64,000 nucleotides of DNA, taken from NCBI GenBank assembly GCA_013399305.1, contig VXAI01000020.1, forward strand, positions 7,764,493 through 7,828,492, in the 5' to 3' direction. The DNA comes from Rostratula benghalensis. Its lineage: Eukaryota > Chordata > Aves > Charadriiformes > Rostratulidae. Below, in pieces: positions 53,411 to 64,000 of the stretch. The position numbers were made by a program, and so were the translations under genes. Position 1 is the first letter of the stretch. Every line of letters begins with the position of its first letter. The notes beneath the pieces were generated by a model that worked only from the letters and a program-made list of their open reading frames with translations, was not told the origin of the DNA and did not search any database.

Positions 53411-54228
53411 CTAAATGAAGACAAAACAGATTATAATTGTAGGAGATAACATTAAAGCCAAAAAAAACCCCAAAAAACCCCACAACCCAAACACCCAACC
53501 CCAAAGCACGGAAAAGCAGCGAGATGGCAACTGGGGAGAAGTCATAAACAGGGCAGCCATCCAAATTAATGGAGGGGTTGTAGAAAGGAAGGGAGTTGTG
53601 CTTGCTGGGGAAACTACATGCTCTCCAAGCAAAAAAAAGGGGTGGGAGATATCATTGTTAGCATAATTTCCTTTTGTACTGTGGCCTGTTTGGCTCTAGG
53701 ATTGTGGCTGATGTCCCCCTAACTCCTCGCTTAACCTCCTAGTGGCACTCTTGAGATTGGGAAAGGGGACTGTGACTCCGGAGACAAAGTACCTTTGTGG
53801 GTTTGGCCTGCATTTGCAAGTAGGACATCAAGGATGTGGAGTTTTTGAGAAGGCAGAGCTTTCGTGGCTCCAGAAAAACCACCTGTATGAAACAGGTTAA
53901 AGTTTTGATCTAGGAGCAGAGTAAAATAAGGATTCTTGGTGTGAAGTTTCCACTCGTTGTGCAGGATGGACACTCAGGTAGGGAGGAATGAGGGAAAAAC
54001 CCATCCTGCCCAGTGCAGTACAGGGCAGAGATACCAGGGCTTGCTCAGTCCTGAAAGCAACCGCACCTGCTATCAAACAGATTTCATCTCTCCAAAGTAA
54101 ATTAGGCTAAAAGAGCTCTCTGCTAATGCAGCTCCAGTGCTCCTGCTGGTCCCTGAGCTTGCTCATCTGCTTCCAGTGCTGGCAAAACAGTCTCAAAGAA
54201 GGTGTGAAGCTGCTGGCTGTGGTCTTAC
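53411..54228 (-). other. ST18: ST18 last intron
   Basis: An 818-bp phase-0 intron with GTAAGA donor and TTCATTTAG acceptor. Near its 3' end (plus-strand 53454-53505) lies an A/C low-complexity tract with two AAAAAACCCC units. Nothing else is recognised. Confidence 0.85.
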
Positions 54229-54372
54229 CATCTGTGGAAGCTGAATGTCAGCGAGGCTGGAGATGAGGGCTTGGCTTAAGCCAGCTAACTCCTTCAACAG
54301 GCTCTCATTGTTCTGCTCTATGAGTTTGTTCTCTTCTTCTATAGTTTTCAAATTGCTTTCCATAGATGTGAT
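54229..54372 (-). CDS. ST18: ST18 coding exon, C-terminal coiled coil (second half)
   Basis: Exactly 48 codons in phase 0 on both sides, with acceptor GTCTTTTAG and donor ATG|GTAAGA. The product reads [20 protein letters not shown] and continues through [14 protein letters not shown] to ADIQLPQM. Leu, Ile and Met recur at heptad spacing with many Glu, Lys, Asn and Gln residues, which is the signature of the coiled coil that closes MYT-family proteins. It is the continuation of the preceding exon and is followed by the tail exon. In paralogs this region mediates protein contacts and self-association. A 144-nt phase-0 exon could be skipped without a frameshift. Confidence 0.95.
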
Positions 54373-56664
54373 CTAAAAGACACAGGCAGGCACAGACACA
54401 CAAACTGAGAGACCCCTGGCAAGTGCTGTCACTGCAGTTTGAACCCAAAATGGCAGTCATGTGATTACGCGAGGGGGCAATGGTGGATCTGAAAGTCAGG
54501 CACGGGTTTTTTTAGGATAGACATAACTTCTCCAAAGAATCTTCAGAGCAAGGAAGAGGTTGTATTTGCTGTGAACCCGTGGAACTTTGCTGTTGGTTCA
54601 TGGGGAAGCATTGTGGCAGTGAGGCACTGGAGGGTGCCTGGCTGCTGGAGGAGGGAATCAAGCTCAGGGGGGAAGACCGGGGAGAAGGAGCTGGGGTGGA
54701 GTGTGGCTGTGGGGCTGGCAGAGGGAAGGAGAAAGGAGGGTGACGTTCACATTGCTGTCCTGCTCTTACAGCATCCCTGCTGATCGATCACAATAGCAAG
54801 GGCACGGGAATTAGCTGCTGTGCTACTTTCCTACCCTGCTCCTGGGTGAAGGGTAGGGCTGTGGGTTGGCTGGGATTAGTGACAGGGCTAGCACTGGAAA
54901 TAATAAGAGAAAAATAGAATGGAGAGGAAACTAAGAGGCTGAGCGCACAACGATCATTGCAAAGATGATCTCTGACCAAGGGAATAGAAGTGAGGGTTTT
55001 GGAAAGAGCAGGAAAAAGCACCCACGGTAGCAAAACTCTTTCTAGTGTGAGACTACTGGAAATATATGCAGCTCTGAAAACTTACATGTCAAAAGCAGTG
55101 CTGAAAACCTGAAGGCAGCAATGGCAGGGCCTGGTTCCTTGCTGCTCTGCTCCCCACCCCCCAGCGGACAGAACCAAGGGCTGCCACCTCTGCACCTGGC
55201 TACAGCTCTGCAAGGCACAGTGGCAGAGTCACCTCCACGGCTGTTAGGCTCACCCTCTCCTCGTTTGGGTGTGCATCTCTGCTCTACTTTAATGCCTCTT
55301 AGTACGGCCACTTTACTTCCCTTCCTCATACACCGTCACACCTGAAAACAGCCCCCAGTGGGATGAAGCCCTTTCTGCCTGCCTGGGATCCACTACATCC
55401 TCCCTTCTGGAGGGTGCTGGCAGCAGCCTGACACCTGGCTGGGATAGATTAAAAGGAGGTAAGAGCAAACCATGCAGCTGTGGTTCAGGTTAGGCTTTGC
55501 TGGTCAGACTGCCTTTATCAGGGACCAAGTCTGAGGAGTAGAAATCTGACTGCATAAATTGGGTGATTTCTGTGCCAACAGCACAGCGATCACCAGGGAG
55601 AACTGAAATCAATGTCCTGAGACAATACACCACCCTCTCCCTCACTGCAGTGTGATTTAGGATGGTTTACCCCACAGGCTTTGCAGTGAGAAGCCAGATC
55701 ATTTAGATCCAGTGTAGGTGGCATAAACTTCACCCTTATTTAGAGCATACCCATGGTAGTTATGACAAAACCAGTATGAATCAACACTATAGATTCTAGT
55801 GGGCTACAAATGCAGAGGGGTGTACTTACAGTCAATTTGTTTTAGATCAGTTTCGACTTATATTCAGTTCCCAGATCTGATTTAGGATTTATTTTCATAA
55901 ACTGTTATTCATAAAATATTGATCAAGCTTCTGTTTTTACTTTTACTCAGTCTGCCCAGGTGAACTCCCAGGTGCATTTAGGAATCTTCTGTAGGGATGA
56001 GCATATTCAGCTCACTCAGAACCACCATCCGTGTCTTAAAGCTGATTTAATATCTCCAGTATCCAAAAGTATGAAAGAGAATTACTCTTTTCCACAGCTC
56101 CTGTCAAACTCCTCTGCTACACAAATTAGCAGAAGGCATCCATTCTTTACCAGGTGTTGCCTGGAGGCAAAATTCAAACTATATGTATAACTGACAGTGA
56201 GTGAACTGAACTAGGAGATTTTCTTAGGTACATATAAGAACAAAGTCCACTTGCATTAAGAATTAGGGTGTGCTGTCAAGGGTAATATCCTCCCTTAAAA
56301 CTATGTCATGGGATTCTGCGCTGTTTATGCGACAGTTTGGTCAACAAAGGAAAATTGATGTTTTGTTTGTAAATACAGTTTTTCTGCTCGCCAAGATTAA
56401 CTCCAAGCTCCTCTGAATTTGTCATTCACCAGATCTTTAAGACAATACCCAGGAATGTGCTGCTCATTTACAGAAAAAAAAGTAACAAATACTTAAAAAC
56501 AAAGCATGTAGGATTTTGGCGCATTTAAGTGCCACAAAGCGACAGGAAAACAAGAACCCAGGAGACTAACTGTGTTTAAAAGTAACATTTCCATAGCATT
56601 TAATTTATTCATTGTGCTTAAACTTAGTGTAAGAAAAGGTAAAACTTTCACATCGATGTCATAC
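54373..56664 (-). other. ST18: ST18 intron
   Basis: A 2292-bp phase-0 intron bounded by GTATGA (donor) and GTCTTTTAG (acceptor). It includes a GC-richer stretch around 54560-55480 with several chance open frames on both strands. I see no repeat family or embedded gene. Confidence 0.85.
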
Positions 56665-56768
56665 CTGGGTTTGAAGTTTCATCATATCAGCTTCAATTTT
56701 AAGATTGGATTCATTCAGTTCTTTTATTTCTTCATCCAAGTGTCTGATTTCTTCATCACTCTCAATAC
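56665..56768 (-). CDS. ST18: ST18 coding exon, C-terminal coiled coil (first half)
   Basis: A 104-nt exon entering with two bases of a split Gly codon and leaving in phase 0 (acceptor ATTTGCAG, donor CAG|GTATGA). The product starts (G)[20 protein letters not shown] and continues to DMMKLQTQ. It is a strongly charged helix with hydrophobic residues at heptad positions. The [16 protein letters not shown] segment is one of the most conserved blocks of the MYT1 family outside the fingers. It sits between the finger-6 linker and the second coiled-coil exon. Confidence 0.95.
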
Positions 56769-58287
56769 CTGCAAATAGTTGAGAATGCCAATATCAGATG
56801 TAAAGTGTCCACATGTAAATGGATGTAAAAGTAACAAGCTGCTGCTACTGAACAAGAGGAAGATGACAAGCTTTTGATCGAATAATTAATCATTAAATTG
56901 ATTCTTACTTTGTCTTTATTGTCTAAAAGGTATATCAAAAATTGTTTCTTAGCTGTAAAACACGTACACAAGCTGAGACACAGAAGGGCCTTTCTGAGTC
57001 TTTGTATTTCACAGTTCTTATTTTTTCCAGTGCAACATGCAACTACAAGCTGGAGGGTATGGAAAGGAAAAATTGCCCAGAAAGAGGAAAGTTTTTCATA
57101 AAACATGAGTGTATTTACAATGGATTTTTTCACTTTAAAAGAAACAAAACAGCAACCCTTGTTTTGCAGGGAACATCCCAGGGTAACATCTCCACTAGTA
57201 TAATTGCTGACTTTAGTAAGCTCATCTTTACCCACTTCTAATCTTGCAAGAAGTTCTGTAGGGGCAAATCTCCGTGCAGAATAACTTCAAGAAGCACAGT
57301 CTTAATTACATGTGATAAACAGTGAAATTTAAATAAGAGCAAAAGGGAAATCGTCAGGAAGCTAACATGCATTACAGGGAAAAAAAAAAAAAAGTAAAAG
57401 AAAAAGGAAAAAAAAATGGAAGGAAGGTTTTGGCTTTTACATCCCCACAAATTAGAGAGCAAAGGAAAAAAAACCTTCATGTCTTTAATAAAAGCATTGT
57501 CCTGAAAAATACTGAGCAGCTATGGAAATACGTGTCTCTCTTTCTGCTTAATATCACTCTGAGGCCAACTGTGCCTGGAGATTTGTGCCACTGTGGTTAC
57601 AACTTTAACACCTAAAGCCCTGAACTGGGTCTACTGGGGAGCCACCTTGGAAAGTCCCTGCCCCATGAGTAACGTGGACACACAAGGAAGCAAGCTCGTT
57701 TGCCCAACTGAAAACAAACAATTTGATCAGCAGCTGGAGGCATAAAGACTAAGTTCACAAAATCCTGGCTCAATGCCCAATTTTCTAAAGTACACTGTGT
57801 AAGAAAGAAGACTCCTACATATTTCCCCTTATAACTATAAGCTAATTGTTCCTTTGCGCTTGGGTTAGAAGTATTGCCCAAGTACAGCACAGATACTAAA
57901 CCATGCAGTAATCAAGGTAGGGAGAGGAATCAATTTCTGCACACAGTATTTATCCTTTCTTACCTTAAGCATCACATAGCTAAGTCCTCCGATCCGTAAC
58001 TAATAATTTATTAGTAATAACAATATTGAAGACATTCCCAAATAAAAAAATAAAGCCTCCAAGAGAAGGCGAAAGCATATCCTCAATGTTGAGTTATCAT
58101 GATGTAAATGAGAACAATTTTATAATCTCTCATGCAAAGATTTTTGTTATTCAAGATTTGCTATTGCCAGAGAGAGCTGAAAGGAGTGAGAATTAATGCC
58201 AGAATGGCACAAAGGGGCATAAGTATAAATGGGAGTCAGGGCCCTTCTATCTAAATAAATGTCATCATCTTTTACAAATCTCCTTAC
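56769..58287 (-). other. ST18: ST18 intron
   Basis: A 1519-bp phase-1 intron with donor GTAAGG and acceptor ATTTGCAG. AT-rich, with an A13 run followed by GAAAA-like repeats around 57380-57417. No embedded feature recognised. Confidence 0.85.
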
Positions 58288-58376
58288 CACCACTTGCTTT
58301 AAGCTTGATAGTCATTAATTCTTCCGAAATTTTGCCCTTTTTTATGGCTTGTGCATTCAGAGGACAACCAGACAGG
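58288..58376 (-). CDS. ST18: ST18 coding exon, end of last zinc finger and linker
   Basis: An 89-nt exon entering in phase 2 and leaving in phase 1 (acceptor CTGTTTCAG, donor GGTG|GTAAGG). It completes the split Ser and encodes LSGCPLNAQAIKKGKISEEL, then MTIKLKASG. Its Cys is the last zinc ligand of the C-terminal finger, whose first four ligands are encoded by the preceding exon. The rest is the basic linker to the coiled coil. The segment LNAQ-IKKGK-SEELMTIKLKA distinguishes ST18 from MYT1 and MYT1L, which carry different linkers after the last finger. Confidence 0.95.
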
Positions 58377-58704
58377 CTGAAACAGATAGGAAAAAAAACA
58401 TTAGCACCCACTCGAAAATGGCAACAATCCTTTCAGGCAATATTGTCATGCACTTGGACAGACCTCTGTACCTAAGGTCACATCAGTATCTCCATTATAG
58501 CATAGCTTGGGGGAATGACGTAACTCATAAAGAGCCATTTATCTGTATATTCCAGCTTGAACATTGGCACAGAAATCTCAACCTGTAAGTAAACAACTCT
58601 TAAGCATATTTTGGAATTATCAAAATAGCAGTGGCAGCTAAAGTTGAATTATGGAAAGATGCATCTACAGATTTCCTGAAGTTTAATACGTATAAATAAA
58701 AAAA

Positions 58705-58738
58705 TCTCTCTCTCTTTTTTTTTTTTTTTTTTTTTTTT
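58705..58738. repeat. (TC)n followed by T24
   Basis: About five TC units lead into 24 T residues. CCAGGTGAG follows directly, which on the plus strand mimics a splice acceptor fused to a donor. ST18 is read on the other strand. Confidence 0.9.
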
Positions 58739-59249
58739 CCAGGTGAGCGGGGAAGTGTGATAGCAAGTTTATTATCCTAAAAAAAAAAATAAATTAGTTA
58801 ACAGGATGATTTCCACGGAACACAACTATTGTATCATTTTGTTGATACATAGTAATGATCAATACAATAATAACTCTGGATATACCCTATAGACTCTAAT
58901 AGCTATTTTGAATGGTTCTATTATATAGTCAGTTTGCTTTTTAACTACTGTTCACATTAAATTACATTTTGCTATTTCAAAGCTTACAATTTCATCAGCT
59001 AGTAATTATCTGAGGCAATTTTTATAGGCCACTAAAGGGCTAAGATGAATTGTACTGTCTTAATACTATCTTTAGAAATTACAAAGAAGAAATACCCATA
59101 TGCTGAAGAACTGGCAGAAGGATTTGTATTCAGATTTAGCCAAGTACGGAGTGAAGGAAAATTTTGTTCCATGGGAAAATGGTTGATTTTTGTGGATGTG
59201 TAAAAATTAAAACCAAAAATCCTAACAAACAGTGTTTTAACATGGAAAT

Positions 59250-59274
59250 AAAAAAAAAAAAAAAAAAAAAAAAA
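59250..59274. repeat. A25 homopolymer
   Basis: Twenty-five A residues in an ST18 intron. It could be the tail of an old plus-strand retroposon, but the preceding sequence is not recognised. Confidence 0.9.
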
Positions 59275-60447
59275 GCTTTTGCAGATTAAAGTTAGATTCA
59301 CATTGTCTTAGCTAAAAGCTACACAGGAAAAGATGCTAGTTCTCCAGTTCTAAAATGCTTTGTAGTACCTCTGCTTAGAACAGATAACTGGAAGTGTGTC
59401 CCAAAGCCAGAGGTTACCTGTTAGACTGCAAATGTCCTAGGGAAAGGTATCATATCATAAGGCTATATTTACTATCTCATTTTACCTGGCACACATGTGT
59501 GTCATCCAGCCTTATGTAGGGCAGAAATCAACTACAGTATGAGTTGCAACCAGCTAACATGATAATTATGGTATTTGCTTAATGAACTCCAATTTACAGT
59601 GGTGTCCTAACGTAAAGACTTTAGCATGGGATCTGGACAATAAAGTTAGGATACCACTAGACTGAATTTTTTCATGTCATCTTGGACATTCTTATATTGG
59701 AGAAGTTGGTTCAGTGTTAGAAAGAAAGGAAAGAAGTTACAGAATACAGACTTAATACAGACAGAAGACCGAACTTTGCCAGGTATTAATGCAGATTCTA
59801 TAGCCAGATTCTTTGCATAATGTTGATTGAACTTGGTCCACTTATGGTCAAATTATACTGGTGTTTCAAGCGATATATAAAATCATGGTGTTTATTGTTA
59901 CTGGTTATATGTATAATGCCTGATTTGTAAGGATAGTTTTCATTGTAATATTGTTATAATTTCAAACTTGTGTAACCCATGTAAGTTCTGCGTGTTTATT
60001 TTTTTGAGTGGTTGTAGCTACCTAATAGAAAGTTCATGAAACCAGCTTCTCTGCTGGTAGAATGATGAAACAAATGCAGCCATTGCTATTGTTAAATGTT
60101 TTCTGGTGACATTTCAATGATATTTTCATTTTTGTAAAAGGTATACAGTTACAACTCCATATTTGCCTAGGGAAGAACTCTATTACATTTTAAACCATAT
60201 AGAAACTGTTCTAATCTGGAAAAAAAGACCTTGGAAAGTCACATTGCAATGGGGACATAGAAAAAGGGCAAAAATCTGATGCCAACTCTCTGAAAGTTAT
60301 TCTGATCCATATCACTTCAGCTTCAATGTAAACTTTGTTGTTACTTAAAAGAATTCAGCACAATTTATTCAGACTGTAACCTCACACATTGCCAATTCAA
60401 CAGCGGAATGTTAAGGAAAAATAAAAAGAGAAAACACAAAGTTATAC

Positions 60448-60669
60448 CTTCTGTGGGTGACAAAAACATTATTAACATGACCCAGCCCGTTGCAGCCTGG
60501 CAAAGGACAGTGTGGCAGCTCTTGTTTGTTCAGTTTCCAGGATAGTGAAGACCCATTGACAGGACTCTCCTTCTGTCTCTTGGCAGCCAAAGGACAACCA
60601 GAAGCAGTGCGATGAGAAGTGTATTTACCTGATATGTGACCTTGGCCATCACAGCCTATCACTGGACAT
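60448..60669 (-). CDS. ST18: ST18 coding exon, two CCHHC zinc fingers
   Basis: A 222-nt phase 2-2 exon (acceptor TGTTTCTGTAG, donor AAG|GTATAA) encoding one complete and one nearly complete MYT-type finger. The first is [20 protein letters not shown] plus TASGC, which fits C-X4-C-X4-H-X7-H-X5-C with all five ligands present. A linker with [19 protein letters not shown] follows. The second finger, [20 protein letters not shown], gets its final Cys from the next exon. MYT-type fingers bind DNA with AAGTT (AAAGTTT) cores. The linker and the NNVFVTHR form match ST18 rather than MYT1 or MYT1L as I recall them. These should be fingers 5 and 6. The product acts in the nucleus as a transcriptional regulator. 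Confidence 0.97.
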
Positions 60670-61676
60670 CTACAGAAACACAGCAAAAGAACCCCCGTTT
60701 TCACTGGAGAGAGCAGACGAAGACAGTCTCAAAAAAGTCTGAGAAAATAATTCCAGCTGCCTGTGCCACTTTGCATTAATGGATTCAGAGCTGGTCCCTG
60801 GAGGCACACTGTGCCTGAGCACCCAGTTCACGTCAAGCTGAGTTATGTGAGTTCAGCTGATTTTAAGATAAGACAATTTAAAATACAGTCACACGGCCTA
60901 AGAAATTAAAGCATTCATTTGGATAGTATTTTCCCAAAAAGAAAATGGAAATTCTAGCACAGGCAGTAAACCTCATTTCTATGATTATATGGAAAATGAA
61001 CATTCTCTCCTTTCTATCTTGGTTTCTGGCGTGAAGCAGAGGGTGGGCTTCCATACCTGGAAAACTTCTACTATCTCATGCAAAGAAAGATTTGGGCAGT
61101 TTTTTTTTTTTTTTTTTTTTTCACTGCTCTGTCAGTGTTATGCAACCTCTCATACATCATTAGCAAGTATTAAGAACAACATTGATTCTGAATGAAATGT
61201 GTGCCTAAGTCAGGAATGTAGTGAATCTCTACTGAGTCTCTGGCTTTCACTTTAAGTGAAAATTTAGTTAATTTATAGAGGAAAGATATGAGATATATTT
61301 AAGTTCTCTGGGACATATTTTGAAGGTGTCACTCTGATTTAATTAGCTGACATGTTAAGAATTCACTACAGGCAGAAATAATTTGTTTTCCTTCATTTTG
61401 CCAAATTTTCCAAGTAAGGACTCTTTCATAGCACTGTTTAAAATAATTGGACCAATGCAAGCAGATACAGCAATCCTTCCTCACTGCTCAAGGTCCAAGG
61501 TGATGGACTCTACCAGTTTCATTAGAAGCAGAAACCTGTGGTTCTGCTCCAACCCTAGGCCCTATCCTCATTAACAGGGGCATCTCCTACAGTGCCCCTA
61601 GTTCTGTGTTCTTGATGGCTTTCCCCCCCACCACCACCGCCCTTCACTGGTGGTTGACCCATGCTTTTGTACTTAC
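60670..61676 (-). other. ST18: ST18 intron
   Basis: A 1007-bp phase-2 intron (donor GTAAGT, acceptor TGTTTCTGTAG) splitting the Lys codon just before the first Cys of a finger. It contains T22 at 61100-61121 in plus-strand reading. Nothing else recognised. Confidence 0.85.
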
Positions 61677-61757
61677 TTAAGTTCAGGGTCTTCCTTTTCA
61701 TCCTTGGTAGGAGTCACTTTGATACCTCCTTTCCTGGCACGAGGGCAACCAGATAAG
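61677..61757 (-). CDS. ST18: ST18 coding exon, end of a zinc finger and linker
   Basis: An 81-nt phase 2-2 exon (acceptor TTCTTTCAG, donor AA|GTAAGT). It encodes [20 protein letters not shown] followed by KEDPELK, the last Lys being completed by the next exon. The Cys is the fifth zinc ligand of the finger that starts in the preceding exon. The basic linker with the KEDPEL motif is typical of the segment between fingers in this family. Only 95 bp of intron separate it from the preceding exon. Confidence 0.95.

Positions 61758-64000
<2,243 letters not shown>

Larger units (their letters stand above)
58377..60447 (-). other. ST18: ST18 intron
   Basis: A 2071-bp phase-2 intron splitting a finger between its second His and last Cys, with donor GTATAA and acceptor CTGTTTCAG. 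It contains a (CT)n-T24 run at 58705-58738 and an A25 run at 59250-59274 in plus-strand reading. Confidence 0.85.

Noticed and set aside
54571..55345. GC-richer part of an ST18 intron with open frames on both strands
   Set aside because: The frames overlap in opposite directions, have no domain, and lie between two well-defined ST18 exons whose phases already match.
60411..60704. Alternative assignment of the zinc-finger gene to MYT1 or MYT1L
   Set aside because: The finger array fits all three paralogs. The linker KLNKQELPH, the finger [20 protein letters not shown], the post-finger LNAQAIKKGK and the GIHV terminus match ST18 as I recall it and differ from MYT1 and MYT1L.

Overview
The window is vertebrate nuclear DNA, almost certainly from a bird. 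It is AT-rich with long gene-free stretches. Two insertions match avian CR1 LINEs, one of them ending in the characteristic 8-bp tail repeat. One insertion matches a solo endogenous-retrovirus LTR family that I associate with neoavian birds. The only protein-coding gene I can support is the 3' part of ST18 (MYT3), a zinc-finger transcription factor of the MYT1 family, read on the minus strand at the right end.

Right end (about 50.8-64 kb): seven consecutive coding exons of ST18 occupy 61915 down to 53270. They join in a continuous frame across six GT-AG introns. They encode the last 280 complete residues: three CCHHC zinc fingers, a linker, a C-terminal coiled coil and the conserved C-terminal tail ending at a TAG stop. 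A long AT-rich 3' UTR follows, with a good poly(A) signal near 50840. The UTR contains an unexpected CpG-rich block at about 51.9-52.25 kb. The 5' exons lie beyond position 64000.

Left and middle (1 to about 50.8 kb): this is intergenic sequence downstream of the ST18 3' end, with no coding gene that I recognise. It holds a CR1 copy on the plus strand (about 24.07-24.67 kb), a short CR1 3' end on the minus strand (31.39-31.69 kb), a possible second LTR-like element (about 33.0-33.7 kb), a clear solo LTR in minus orientation (33878-34456), and assorted microsatellites, homopolymers and small tandem duplications. The open frames here are short, lack recognisable domains and look like chance.

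I found no prokaryotic-type system, CRISPR array, tRNA or rRNA, and no convincing new biological system. The most useful observations are the modular phase-2 exon structure of the ST18 finger region, the CpG-rich block in its 3' UTR, and the pair of neighbouring LTR-like insertions.
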